From assembly GCA_963930775.1 (NCBI GenBank), contig OZ005692.1, forward strand, positions 5,194,135 to 5,258,134: a stretch of 64,000 nt of DNA, given 5' to 3'. The DNA is from Cliona cf. orientalis (lineage: Eukaryota; Porifera; Demospongiae; Clionaida; Clionaidae). The notes beneath the pieces were generated by a model. It did no database searches. It worked only from the letters and a program-made list of their open reading frames with translations, and was not told where the DNA came from. Positions 1 through 11,961 of this stretch are shown in pieces (position 1 is the first letter of the stretch; each line of letters begins with the position of its first letter). Both the position numbers and the translations under genes were made by a program.

Positions 1-600
1 CGAGCATACTGGTAATATTGTTGCCTGTACTGTGGCTCATCTGATTCTGTATGAACCCTTGACCACATCCCCAGTGGCTGCATAGTTCTAATGGTGCATG
101 GTGCATGTGGTAAAGGTCGTCAGTACACACATCGCTGCCGGGGCCTCAATCGCAGAGATGGAGTCTAAGATCAACTTTCGACTTCGAGTTTCGATGCTTC
201 AATTAAAGGAGATGAACTCGACAGCACAGTACAGCTTCCAAACTTCAGATCGGTCGTGGCATGATGCGTGCTATAAATAGCGCAAGGCTAGCTTTATTTA
301 TCCACAGGATTACGTCAGCCAAGAGAACGCGTGAAGTTCGGCCGGCATTACTTGTCGGAGAAAGTAGCACTCAGCTTTTAATGTATTCGCTGGATATGTA
401 TGTAAGTTAATATATGATTCTGTGGATTTTCAGGTCTCAGAAGTGTTCTGTAAAGGCTCTGAATTTTAGCGCTATGACGACATAGGTTACATCATAATTA
501 CAACATAATTACCTAATAACCGCAAAAAAGTAAATTTATACTGGGGATGTAATAATGTATTATCAAAGGCGTATAATTATATAGACTCCTAAATAAATCT
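1..600 (+). repeat. Interspersed repeat family A, copy 1 (inside ATG7 intron)
   Basis: About 480-550 bp, roughly positions 40-547. The same unit recurs at 4848-5360 and 5385-5840 (reverse) and near 17630-18130 (forward). Shared landmarks are a gtggtaaaggtcgtcag start, a GCGTGCTATAWATAGCGC palindrome, and an end running cataattacctaataaccg to ctgggga. The outer ends TCCCCAGT / ACTGGGGA look like short inverted termini. No coding capacity; I infer a non-autonomous element. Confidence 0.6.
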
Positions 601-610
601 TGCACTCTAG

Positions 611-3600
611 ACAAGGCCATAGAGAAGGCTCGCAAAGAGGTAGAAACTCTGGAGCAACTTATCAAAGATCACGATGTGATATTCCTCTTGATGGACACGA
701 GAGAGAGTCGATGGCTACCAACACTGCTCTGCTGTGCCTATTCCAAGATATGCATCAATGCTGCACTGGGGTTTGACACATTCATGGTCATGAGACATGG
801 ATTCAGGTACGAGTAAACAGCAGTAGCTAGAAATATTGGGTCTCAAACAGACATTGTACGGAAGTGTTAGATTTACTGACTGTATGGACTCATCATACAT
901 GACTTGTATACACGTAAGTAATTAATACATAGCTAAGAAGGCAAGTAAAACCGATTTAAACACTAAGTTTGACCCCCTTCCCACATTCCAAGGAAGATAT
1001 ATCCTATGACTATGTTGTGAATAATAAGTTGATTTTGGTGATGTGAGCCTCAGAAAATTATTATTTTTCAGACCACCAAGTGGTGCTGCAAGTGTCCCTG
1101 CTGCTGCTGCCTCCACTCTGTCAACTAGGATTCCTGGAAATGACCTTGGGTGCTACTTCTGCAGTGATGTAGTTGCTCCAACTGATGTGAGTAACTGTAT
1201 CCACTTTTCAGCTTAATTAGCTGCTGTAGTAGATTCACATGTGATTCACACTCTCCCTCCCTCCCTCCCTGCCTTCTCCTCTCTCTCCTCCCTCCCTCCC
1301 TGTCTCCCTCTCTCTCTATCTCTCTTACTCTCTCTCCTCCGACTCACTTTTATAATATAATATAATACTATCATGCCTCACAGTCTACTCGTGATCGTAC
1401 TCTAGACCAGCAGTGCACTGTGTCCAGACCAGGTGTTTCAATGATGGCTGGTGCCTTAGCAGTTGAATTGCTCATGTCAGTTCTCCAACATCCAGACAGG
1501 TTTGTTACTCCAATCATGCGTGTACGTGTACTTTATGCAAAAGCAGAAAACTGTTGCACAGGTTTACAACATTTCACAATTTTTTCCACCAATTGATTTA
1601 TAGCACATCAACATTAAGATACACTTGCATAATAGTTATACACAATCATGGTATACGTAGCTTATAATTAATTTTGTTCATCTATCCATAAAGCTTGGGG
1701 TAACTATCATGAAAATTAGTGTTCCCATGACTATACCGTATTTCTGCATAATTAGAGGTCTTGCCGTATCTGAGAACATCTCTGAAGATGAAGATCCAGA
1801 GAGTGAATCTGTCCTTGGAATTGTACCTCATCAGGTCAGCCATAATAATATTTTACTTGTACTATGATGTAGATCAAAGCTACCGCCAGGGCAATATACT
1901 GGATATTGCCCTGTGGCTAGGGCAATATCATGATATTGCCCTGTGGTACAGCTGACTACTACTGGTACCTGGCCCAGTGGTCAGGCTCAGACACCACACT
2001 TGTAGTGCTATTACGACAGTGGGGATACAAACCAGTTAACACACCCCTACTAGTGCTGTATGGAATAGTGCACTCGTACGTAACCACATACAGCTCTCGG
2101 GCTTCGCCCTCGTGCTGTATGTGGTTACTGCACTCTGCGTTATATTCCATACAGCACTAGTAGGGGTGTATTAACTATAACATGATTGCAATAGTGCTAA
2201 ACTGCTGTATGATGATCTCTCTATGGGTTTTTGTATACAGATCCGAGGATTTCTTTCTCGTTTTCAGAATGTTCTCCCAGCTAGCCAGCGATTTGACAAG
2301 TGTACAGCTTGCTCCGACACGGTGAGTATTCAATATATTATAGTACCGTAGTTAATCGAATACAATGCATGATCCAAAGCATTTTACGAATTCTCATAAT
2401 ATTTATAATTATATGGAGCGATTGACGACCTTTACCAGAAAAACGAAATCGAACTTATTTTTCATGCGCTGTATTAGATTAAGTATGGTATTACTGTATG
2501 GCAGGTAATTTTCGTGGGGTGCTAATTTTCGTTATTTTTGTGATTGATTTGGCAGTCATGAAAATCCCCCCCCCCATGAAAATTAATGCCTACGGTGATA
2601 TGGTAACGGTCCATGATGATGGGCGTGGCCACAAACATCGTGGCAAGTAACAGTAGCCACTGTCATCCAGCTGATAGCGTCTCCGACACTAATATTCTTC
2701 TGTTTAATTTTTGTCCAAGTCTCTATAGGCATGGCTAATTAGTAACAAAGGAGATTGCGAGCGAGATCAAGCGTGTGTATCGATTACATCATTGCTTGTG
2801 CAGTGCCATACCCCTGGACTGGTTACTGTCACGAAATTTAAAACCACGAAAATTAATTTTGAGGGCCTTTTCAGAACTTTCCACGAAAATTATCCGCCAT
2901 ACGGTATTATTGTACACATACCGTATTTGCTCGATCAGACGCTGCTCTCGATTAGTCGCCGCTCTCGAATAGTCGCTGCACCTCCGGAAGTGTTGAACGA
3001 AATAGTGGCTGCTCTCGAATAGTAGCCGCGCCACGCCTACTATTCGAGAACACCAGCACGTGGACATGCCTCGCGACTCGTTTTCGATGGCAGGTACACG
3101 ATGAACAGTCTAGAACAAGTTCTAACCTTCTTCTACATCAGCAAAGGGGCCAGAATCTCCTAGATCAGCGATATCAATCGACCGTTTCTCTAAGGATTGC
3201 CTCTCTGGCAGCTACTGGTATTAATAAATGCCGCTCTCGAATAAACGCCGCACAAACTCGGGCGGTGAAATAAATAGTAGCCGCGGCGTTTGATCGAGCG
3301 AATACGGTACATGTACAGTTGTATAATGTCATAATAATACCATTTTAGTGTACTATGCATGTGGCGAGTAATATTGTGGGATCCAGTAATGAGTTGTTTC
3401 AATCAATGTTAAGTGTACGAGTTATTTGTCACGACACTTATATATACATGTATAATAATGTAATTTAATTTCATTTATTGTCCCACTCAGGTGCTACATC
3501 ACTACAAAGAGGAAGGGTTTGATTTCCTTCTAAAGGCCTTCAACTCACCCAACTACCTTGAGGATCTGACAGGTCTAAGCCAGCTATATGCACAGACATT

Positions 3601-6148
3601 TGATGATCAGGCGAGTATCATTCGGAAACATGATAGTCACATTGCATCTTTCTCAAGTACCTAACCCCCAACACACTGCACAAGCCACAAATTTCCTGTT
3701 GAAGAGCAGTAGTAACTACTACTGCTCTTCAATATAGCAAAGTTTGCTAGGCTACACTACAATCTATACTCACTATAGTGATCACTGATGCTTAGCTACT
3801 TGCATTGTGTATTTTGAGCTCAATCATGACATTAGTACTAAGTACATGTACATGTATTATAGATACAATCTACAGAGTTTGTTCTGTGCTTGTGATAAAA
3901 ATTACTTTTTGGCAGTTAATTTGTTTTCATGCAACTCCCAGTGATGACTGAATCCCGAGATTTGGCACTTATGTAGTGGACAATACATACTCTTTCTTTC
4001 CTTTTGTTGCGCATCAGTTTGAGGAGATTGGTCACGGATTCTAATTGGTGCATGGTTGCCATAATATTGTAGGCTACATTGCATGCCCATGCAATCCAGA
4101 TCAACCCGCTGAGTCAGCCAAAACAATACATTATTAAAATTTAATGCGCATTCCGTAAAAAATATGGTGACCAACCTCCTCCAATTGCATATTATGCACA
4201 ATTCTAAAGGGTGGAGAGCCTGGGAGCAGGTGAATGCTATACCGTAAAGTCTGGTTAATAAGCACACGTGCTTATTAAGCGCATAATATTTTTTAATAAG
4301 CACATGCTTCCTTCCTATTATTAAGTATTGTCTAATAAACGCATGCACGCAAAAAAAGACAATAATAATATTCACCATTTGATCGAGAGTTTTCCATGCT
4401 TTATATGGCTAAAACTATAATTTACCAACCTATTTCGGATAGCCAGCTACATGAGATTGGCTATACTCAACACTGCGATGTTCCACTGAGACGGGATTCA
4501 GACTCTTGACCTTGACTTCGAGGCGAGTCTCGCCAAAGAAGTCAGCTATTTTCCCGGTTTTCTTCCAGTGATGGCTTCCGATCATAATCATATGAATTAT
4601 TACAGAGCTTATAATATTCCAAGAATCGTTGTGTTCATAACTTGCTAGTTTTGTGATTGAGCGCTTGAACGTGCTGGCAGTGGGCGGGGCCAAAACTTCA
4701 CTCTCTATTAAGCTTACATTGTCTAATAGGCTCATGTTTCCTTACCACCGACAGTGATAAGCGCATGCGCTTATTAACCAGACTTTACGGTATATGGGAG
4801 CTTGTGCTCTTATTAATTTTTTTATGACCAGTCTGAATTCTATATTATTTTTGCAGTTATTAGGTAATTATGCCCTCAGTAACAATTTACTTTTCTGTGG
4901 TTATTGGGTAATTATGAGGTAATCTATGAGGTAATTATGAGAAAATTCAGGGCCTCGATGGAGCCATTCTGGAACTTGAAAATTAGTGAAATATGTAGAG
5001 TATCTTGCGTGTGTATCCAGCGAATACCTTACAAGCAGCGTGTTGCCTTCTCTGACGAGCAACGACGGCCAAACTTCACGCGTTCTCTAGGCTGACGTAA
5101 TCCCGTGGATATAATATAGCTAGCCCTGCGCTATATATAGCACGCACCATGAGCAGCGTGCCGCCAGACCAATCTAGCTGTACAGCGCTGTTGAGTTCTT
5201 CTTAGCTTTGAAAGTTTTCATTATCGAGGTCTAGAGCCACTGACAGATTCCCGATGATCCGAGGCTAGTCTGCAACTGAGGCGCTGGCATCGTATTGTAC
5301 AGTGAACCCACTATATTGACGACCTTTACCACATACACCATTTCCACTATGAAGCTACTGAGGGCATGGTCACGTTTTCATTATGATGAAACCTATAGTG
5401 TAATCTATGAGATAATTATGACAAATTCAGGGCCTCAATGGAGCCCTTCTAGGACTTGAAATTCAGTGAATGTGTATTGCGTGTATCCAGCAAATACCTT
5501 GCAAGCAGCGTGTTGCCTTCTCTGACGAGCAGCAACAGCCAAACTTCACGCATTCTCTAGGCTGACGTAATCCCGTGGATATATTATATAGATAGCCCTG
5601 TGCTATATATAGCACGCACCATGAGAAGCATGCCGCCGGACCAATCTAGCTGTACTGCGCTTTCGATTCTTCTCAGCATTGAAACTTATTATCGAGGTCA
5701 AGAGCCACTCTCAGACTCCCGATGATCCGAGTCGAGTCTGCGACTGAGGCGCCAGCATTGTACTGTACAGTGAACCCATTATATTGACAACTCTTACCAC
5801 ATACACCATTTCCACTATGCAGCTACAGAGGACAATCATACAAAGCATGTGCTACGAATAATTATTTGAAATACCCTACTTAATCTAATACTACATATGG
5901 AAAAAAATGTGAAAAACGCGCATTTTTCTGGTAAACATCGTCAATTGCTCCATTATTATAATAATTATTATACACGTTATAATTCATAAAAATTAATGCT
6001 AATTTCTTACGTTAGATTGGATCACACGTATTCGATTAACTACAGTAGACAACTTTTCAAACGTAATATTACCACATCTGGCTTCAATTATTATTACTGC
6101 TCATTCTTACAGGTTTGGGATCTTAGTGATGGTGAATTCGATGACTGA
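611..6148 (+). CDS. ATG7: ATG7, ubiquitin-like-modifier-activating enzyme, last seven exons (5' part outside window)
   Basis: ATG7 is the cytosolic E1-like enzyme that activates ATG8 and ATG12 in autophagy. Exons I can place: 611-806, 1072-1186, 1384-1499, 1756-1834, 2241-2321, 3491-3610, 6113-6148. Phases agree across every junction (0/2/0/2/0/0/0 at the ends), giving about 246 residues, the C-terminal third of the family. Family signatures seen: DTRESRW and [10 protein letters not shown] (exon 1); GCYFC, first zinc CxxC (exon 2); the active-site cysteine in QQCTVSRPG (exon 3); [14 protein letters not shown] and KCTAC, second CxxC (exons 4-5); FLEDLTGL-like YLEDLTGL (exon 6); and a short acidic tail [11 protein letters not shown] then TGA (exon 7), the counterpart of the tail that helps recruit ATG8. 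The sixth donor is CAG|GCGAGT, a GC-AG intron. Earlier exons lie left of the window. Identity is firm; exact splice sites are inferred. Confidence 0.95.
1250..1340. repeat. Pyrimidine-rich (CCCT/CTCT)n low-complexity tract in ATG7 intron
   Basis: Continuous CT-rich sequence just upstream of the exon that starts at 1384. It may serve as an extended polypyrimidine tract but is far longer than needed. Confidence 0.85.
2036..2174. repeat. Long near-perfect hairpin in ATG7 intron
   Basis: Two arms of about 60 nt (2036-2094 and 2113-2174) are reverse complements, each carrying CCCCTACTAGTGCTGTATGG and ACCACATACAGC. They enclose a ~19-nt loop with gggcttcgccc at its centre. It lies between the exons ending at 1834 and starting at 2241. 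I infer a foldback-type mobile remnant; loops of the same kind occur at 31702-31800 and 31883-31983. Confidence 0.8.
2492..2906. mobile_element. MITE, family B copy 1
   Basis: Terminal inverted repeats: TACTGTATGGCAGGTAATTT on the left, with ttttcgtgg following, and ccacgaaaattatccgcc then ATACGGTA on the right. 415 bp, non-coding. A second copy with the same ends and interior is at 34866-35290. Confidence 0.85.
2919..3309. mobile_element. MITE, family C copy 1
   Basis: Ends TACCGTATTTGCTCGATCA and tgatcgagcgaatacggta are reverse complements. The interior carries several ctcgaatagtMgccgc repeats. 391 bp, starting only 12 bp after the preceding family B element. A relative is at 9670-10052. 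Confidence 0.85.
3699..3732. repeat. Perfect 16-bp-stem hairpin
   Basis: Arm TTGAAGAGCAGTAGTA followed by two bases and its exact reverse complement. It lies 90 bp downstream of the GC donor of ATG7 exon 6. Confidence 0.85.
4240..4792. mobile_element. MITE, family F copy 1 (in ATG7 last intron)
   Basis: Ends TACCGTAAAGTCTGGTTAAT and attaaccagactttacggta are perfect reverse complements over 20 bp. Subterminal aagcgcatgcgcttat motifs are the family hallmark. 553 bp. Other family members: 28411-28860, 36190-36581, 42105-42511 and a decayed one near 14381. Confidence 0.9.
4848..5840 (-). repeat. Interspersed repeat family A, copies 2 and 3 in tandem
   Basis: Two reverse-oriented family A units, 4848-5360 and 5385-5840, follow one another in the last ATG7 intron. 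Both carry the palindrome GCTATATATAGCACGCACCA and the same gaggcgc-ttgtac and caccatttccactatg stretches. They differ by scattered substitutions, so the tandem duplication is not recent. Confidence 0.7.
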
Positions 6149-6602
6149 TATTAAGATTAATTTTTATGATGACTGCATGCTGAAGGTTTATTAATTTTGT
6201 GTTACTAGCTACACTCATTATTAGCATTGTGTGATGTACATGTACTATTACAATAATTTTAAGGTGTACAAATAGCAACTGTGGACCTCCAAGGGCCAAT
6301 TGTTAATGTCTTTGCTCCGACTGGCATGGGAGTAGCTACTCTCATAAAAAATTACAGTAGATAGCTACCAATGCAAGGCCTTAATCTTGCAAATCGGTCG
6401 TGTGGAATTGCCACTGGCTTAATCTTTTGCTTAATTGTATTCCTGAAAGCCAAAATCCAGAGAACAAGCACCCTTGCACACAATCATTACCATTTGGTTT
6501 TTTTTTTTTTTTTCAAGGAGCCCACACACTAATCGTGCTCCTCAGGCTGTTGAGCTGACTATGATAGATGATGAGCTATAATAAATTATTGTCCCCTTTG
6601 TC
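6149..6602. other. ATG7 3' flank, no gene seen
   Basis: Follows the ATG7 stop. Contains a T-tract at about 6499-6516. I see no convincing coding region or long inverted repeat. Confidence 0.5.
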
Positions 6603-6975
6603 AAGGGTGTAGCCATAAATTTTTTTATACTGAGGCAGGTAATAAAGATTGCGCGCGAAGCGCGCGCGAATTTTTAGCCACGCCCCCTTAGTGGCCAAAC
6701 CACGCCCATTTTCGGGTGTCTACCGCGATCGTAACAACGTAGAAAGTCTTCTCGGTGCGCAAAGCCGTTTTATCGACATCATCTCAGAGAGAGACATCCG
6801 TCTTGCTCTCTTAGAGATGGAGCTATACAGTGAAAGTTCGAGTGCTTAGTCAGCAAACAAACTTGTCATGGCATGCACGCGGCTCGGTGAGTGTTATTGT
6901 GTATTTAAGTATATAGCTGGCTGAATTGATGACCGAGGCAGCTGCCTCGGTTGCCTCAATGGTAGCTACGCCCTT
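6603..6975. mobile_element. MITE with AAGGGTGTAGCCAT-type ends
   Basis: Left end aagggtgtagccataa with actgaggcag, right end ctgcctcggttgcctcaat with agctacgccctt, read as imperfect inverted repeats. Near the left end is the palindrome GCGCGCGAAGCGCGCGC followed by an A/T tract and agccacgccccc. The same GCGCGAAGCGC motif recurs near 11672 and 13150. Confidence 0.65.
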
Positions 6976-7148
6976 GTTTGTTTGTGGCATCAGTGCCATA
7001 GCAATAGCACAAGACTAGTATAAAATTTAATTTGCAATTCGAATTAGAACAGTGCATATACACCCCATGCATGGTGCATCGCCCAGGCATGAGAATGTGC
7101 AGTAGATTATTTCGTGTTTACGTCCATAATAAATATGGAGCAGGAGGG

Positions 7149-7891
7149 GGATACTACGGTGGCAGAGAAGGACACTGCGCATGCCGCGGCGGCCAAAGCC
7201 GCCGTGGGCCGCCTAAAAGCCGCCGAACGTTGGCCGCCAAAGGGCCGCCCATAGGCTGCGGCTCAGCCGCGCCCGCCAATCTGTTTGAAAATCGATTCTC
7301 TAGCTTACAACTGGTTAATTAGACTATTATCCCGCACGCATGCGCAAGCGGTCAGTTTCTTTGTCATCGTCCGCACGATATGCATAGGCATCTGGGCACA
7401 GTGGGTTATAACGGCGATCAAATACAACAAAGAAACGGACTCGGCCTCGATCGTTTGGATTCGATCGATACTGGGTACAGGGGCTAAAATGTTTGTTGGT
7501 CACTCCTATCAACCGCGTGCTTTCTGCTCATGCGCACGCTTACCAGACCACGCCCACCGCAGCGTTTAAGCGCACGCTCGATATCTGCTAAGCACGAGAA
7601 CGATCACCACTGATAAAGAAAGGGCGGTATACGTCACATAAACTTTTCCCTCTCGATTATCCCCACCGCAGCGTTTAGTTATTAGCTAATAATCATTTTT
7701 CCGCTCGCATTTTTCTGATAAACACGCGGAGGGCTGAATTCCCGAGTAAACGCAATGATTTAGACCACACCTAACGTTGTCCAGTTAACCATTCGTGAAC
7801 TGAATATCGATTTTAAAGTTTTGACGGGCGCGGCTGCCCCAACGCGGCTTGGGCCGCCGCGGCAGTGTCCTTCTCGGCCACCGTAGGATAC
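7149..7891. mobile_element. GC-rich inverted-repeat element
   Basis: Inverted termini at 7150-7195 and 7851-7891 share TACGGTGGC and gagaaggacactg, followed by CCGCGGCGGCC. The terminal arms are markedly GC-richer than the surroundings. About 740 bp. Two overlapping open frames inside (7032-7322 and 7285-7569) look incidental. Confidence 0.7.
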
Positions 7892-8608
7892 TGATGTAAT
7901 ACTCTTATAGTACACATTCTATGCGTGCATGCATGTCACACCTGTTCGATCAGCACTGAATATTATAGACTGAGCTCGTACACACTATATGACAGTCTTT
8001 TGCCACATGTGCCATTATTACTATGATATTAATATAATATTATGTTATATGCAGCTTCTGGTATTATATTATAACACAAATAAACCACTATTCATTGCGT
8101 AGCTAAACTAAGCATAATATTATAGTTCAATGTTGAGCTAAAAATCTATACAGAATAATCATAAACAATTATACAATCATACATGGTTACCTAAGAAATG
8201 TTACACTGGCTCCTTGGCCTCTCATCAAGTTTTCTTTGCATTTCTGCTACTTGATTTGTCAGCATCAACACAGCTGTATTTGCATGTATTATAGTAATCG
8301 TGCTTGAATTAGAATCATATAAGATTAATTTTATTATTAACTCTGAATTCATCATGAGTCCAGTGGGGAGGAGGAATTTTATCTTCCCAAACATCCCCCA
8401 ATAACGAAAGATGAAAAGAAAAGGAGGAAAGTTTCATGGCAATTAATGCATGTGCAAGAGTTACAAAAGGCTACTCTTAAGATACTCAATCAAAATCTTG
8501 CAATTGTGCTTTATGTATTAGGCCACTATAAATTGCATAGTTGTTTCCCGTCCTAGCAGTCGATTCAATAGCATTCGGGTAGGTGGCTAATTTTTATTAT
8601 TCATGTAT
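7892..8608. other. No gene seen
   Basis: AT-rich. A minus-strand frame at 8191-8394 ends in a short coiled-coil-like stretch but has no homology I recognise and no supporting splice structure. Confidence 0.4.
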
Positions 8609-9137
8609 TACCGTACCCTTGCGAAAGAGGGCCCATGGGCGGTGCACCTTACATTGGACCAAGACTGGAGGGTGGGCCGATATTCGAGGTATCAGTATCG
8701 CATTTATACGCGAAAGAGCGCCCAGGTAAGTTACCCACGCTAGCTTCATAATATGAATAGAAGCAGCGGCTACTATTGATTTCAGCCTTATCCAAGCACG
8801 GTTACCAATTCAGAGCAAGGGCAGCTGCGATTCTTCACCATGTGTCATTGAGTGCAGCTCTATTAAGTGGGTGTGGCTACGATCGAGTGTGCGTTAGTTT
8901 ATTTCTGCTGAAATGTGGCATAAAGCTAGCTAGGCTTAGTTTTATAGCTGTTTAGCACGTTACTTATCGATCTTACGAAGTTCAGTCCTCATAAACCAGC
9001 CATTTGAGCTACGTTTTCAAGGGCAGCTACACATGGGCGCATATTCGAGTAAACACTAGACCTTAACAGGAAATTGAGCCCAAAGTGGGGGGTGGGCGGA
9101 CATTCTGTAGTGGGCCCTCTTTCGCGAGGGTATGGTA
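8609..9137. mobile_element. MITE, family H copy 1
   Basis: Ends TACCGTACCCTTGCGAAAGA and tctttcgcgagggtatggta are reverse complements with few mismatches, continued by gggccc on both sides. 529 bp, non-coding. A 5'-truncated relative is at 40859-41226. Confidence 0.85.
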
Positions 9138-9669
9138 TTACCGAATGTGATAATTACAATATATAAACTATAAATGGCTGCCAGGGTACATGACTCGAGC
9201 TAATCCCGCCATCTTCAGCTGACGTGGCAAACACAGTACTATGAATGAAGCTACTCACGAGTATAGCGATCATTCAGCAGAGCGAGAACTACAGTGAGCA
9301 AGCAATGAATGAGCCATAAACTCATCTTGCTCGAGCGAACATGGAACAGACCATAAATAATATTAAAAATTTCAATTACATCATCAATATTACTTTTTTG
9401 TTTTAATAGAAAATAAGTGCAATAATAGAAGAAGTTGGCGGTAGCTCGAAAGGCATGCGGGCAGTGGATGAAAAACTATGATCCAATTTGTAGTGGCCTT
9501 ACCTACATATACATGTGCACATGCATGCTGCATGAACTGACTCATTCCTGTGAACTTCGTGCTGCCAGCCGCAATGCTATTGGCATGCATATTATTATGA
9601 GGATTTGCGGTGGATGTCTGTTTGGATTTATCTCTACAAGGAGGTTGCTGCTGCCGATACCCTACAATA
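9138..9669. other. No gene seen
   Basis: Two overlapping small frames on opposite strands (9390-9590 and 9435-9689) with no recognisable motif; the second runs into the next MITE. Confidence 0.4.
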
Positions 9670-10052
9670 TACTGTATTTATTCGAATAAAAGCCGCACCC
9701 CGATTAGTAGCTGCCCTCGAATAGTAGCCGCACATGGGACTCTGCAAAAGAAATAGTACGCACACAATTAAGTGGTTGTGGCTATGGTTGCAAATCATGA
9801 ACATTTGTTAGTTTGAGGCAAAAATGTGGCTGAAAACATCCTTGGCTTGGTTCTGCTGCTTATATCTCAATTATATATCTTGAATATTCGAAATTCAGTT
9901 CTGAAAAACGAGTCTACTGTGTCAATGTCAGCAGAGGATATCGCTCTTAAAAGCTGCCTTCGAATAAGAGCTGCCCTCGATTAGTAGCGGCACTCCAGCG
10001 CGCAAGGCTGAAATTAATAGTAGCCACGGCTAGTATTTGAATAAAGACGGTA
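9670..10052. mobile_element. MITE, family C copy 2
   Basis: Begins TACTGTATTTATTCGAATAA and ends ttgaataaagacggta. Subterminal cctcgaatagtagccgc and cctcgattagtagcggc repeats match copy 1 (2919-3309). Confidence 0.75.
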
Positions 10053-11609
10053 TATTCTTTAAAGCCTACTGCGTGGGTGGATCAAAGTGCCCGGGCTTGC
10101 ACTTCCACTATACGCCGCAAAGCTGACGAAGGCAAGGGCAACGCTCGTAACATCCAGGATGTGGTTAGGGTAATATGAGTATTTCCTGGCTGCTCTTACG
10201 CCATGAGCTTTACCATAGAAGCTATGTCCAAAACAATCTACATAATATGTATGAAGACATAGATGGGTGTTATGGATATTTTTGGCTGTCTTGACTAGCA
10301 ATTTAATCGCTAGTTTTGTAAGAGAACTCCTATTTTCAAGCCTACTATGGCAATGCATCTGCATTACTACAGCAATGTACCCCGTATTGATGTCATCCAA
10401 CCACAACCATAGCAACTACAGCAGCTCCATAGCGACCGTATGATGTCATACTGTTTGAATGTAGCCAGCTGTATACCTGGCAGCGCTTTAAATTTGTAGC
10501 GATCGTTCTACCTAGCTTCTTGACTTTTGGTTCCTACAGTGACTGTCGATCATCTGTAGCAACTCCTTGACCGAAATTCTGGCCTTTGTAGGGCCCCCTT
10601 GGATTCATTGCCTCCATGGGCTCCATGGTATATTATTACGAAAGATCCATGTACAGATATTATGTTGAGCATTTCAGGACCATTGAAAATGCCACTAAAC
10701 TAATAGCTCAGCATGTGTTCTGTCTGAGGATGTCGATTCAGTGTTATCATCACCAGAAAATTCTATAGCTATCTAGAAGCTATGAAGCAGATTAGGTCTG
10801 TATCTCAGATTGATATCCAGTGCATTATGCATGGTTTTCTCGTGGATGGTCACATATGCATAGGCACCGGAAACATTAAAATTTTGAATGTGAGGGGGAC
10901 AGTACGTGTGTGCGTGAAGTCCGTGTGCAAAATTTTAAACCACGCTCACTAATTAATGGTAATACGTCCGTGACACTGATGGAGAAAATGAAGAAACAAC
11001 TAGAGCTCTGTAGAGCACATACCCCTCACGCTCTGTAGCCACTGTAGCGTAGTACTGCAACACTCTGCGGCAGAGCTGTTTTATGACCTGATGACCCTTT
11101 CCAATACTAAGCTTGAGCATGCGCAGTCGCAGCAGCATGCTAAAAGAGTGGGTGTGGTCGATAAACCACAGGCATGTTGAAAATGCATGATTTGTAGCAC
11201 TAGTAAGCCTTTTTGAGCAATTCGAAACCCGTACGAATCAGTTTTTCACTGATATCTATCGATTGGTTGTGCTTACAGCACGCATAGACGCCTAGAACTC
11301 CAGATCTGGCGATTTTTGTGCCGACGACAACAACGACAACAATGACAGACGGACAAACCGATTGCTTTACCCCTTGCGCATGCGCGCGGGGTAATGATGG
11401 ACAATAGGCAAAAGCAGTCAATTTCAAGGAGAGCAAGAAACTAGCATAATTTTGACTCAAAGCTGACACAAGGTTATTGCAAACTGGTAAAATTGACAAG
11501 TTCACTGTTTTGCTTAGCAAAAGGCAAGAATGGGTGTGTCATCCGAAAGAAGTTGGGGGGGGGCATGCACCCCCCCTCGGTTTCGACGCCTATGATATGT
11601 GCTATAAGC
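10053..11609. other. No gene seen
   Basis: A 118-codon minus-strand frame (10059-10415) has no recognised domain. Around 11270-11390 there is a gacagacggacaaaccgatt tract that resembles the ends of other repeats here (family E, below). Confidence 0.4.
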
Positions 11610-11961
11610 ATACATCATAGTTGCCAAGTTTATGAGAGGAGAGACCGGGAGAACGTACAATACAGAAGTAACGCGCGTGAAGCGCACGTAAAATTTTATT
11701 GGCCACGCCCACTTTCGGGGGGGACCACACCCATTTTCGGGCGATTCTGTATTGCCACACCCACTAAACATCGAGATAACAGGCTGAAATTCGATAGTAT
11801 ACTGAGTTTATGTTTATGTTTGTGTCATACCTCCATTTGTGCAATCGAGCTGGATTCCGGGACAATGCTGCAAAATCAGGTAAACCGGGACACAACCGGG
11901 ACATAGGGCCAAAAACCGGGACTGTCCCGGCCAAATCGGGACACTTGGCAACTATGATACA
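11610..11961. mobile_element. MITE with CATCATAGTTGCCAAG-type ends
   Basis: Left end atacatcatagttgccaag, right end cttggcaactatgatac. The interior includes gcgcgtgaagcgcacgtaaa then gccacgccc, related to the 6603-6975 element, and several ccgggac stretches near the right end. About 350 bp. Confidence 0.75.

Noticed and set aside
1761..2160. Short ORFs over the fourth ATG7 exon
   Set aside because: Wrong frame relative to the ATG7 peptide, then hairpin sequence.
3902..4378. 158-codon minus-strand ORF
   Set aside because: Lies wholly in an ATG7 intron and runs into a MITE terminal repeat; no recognisable motif.
7032..7569. Two overlapping plus-strand ORFs rich in Gly/Arg
   Set aside because: Product of a GC-rich inverted-repeat element; composition follows the repeat, no domain.
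10059..10415. 118-codon minus-strand ORF
   Set aside because: Begins without splice or promoter support, no homology recognised, overlaps the MITE boundary region.
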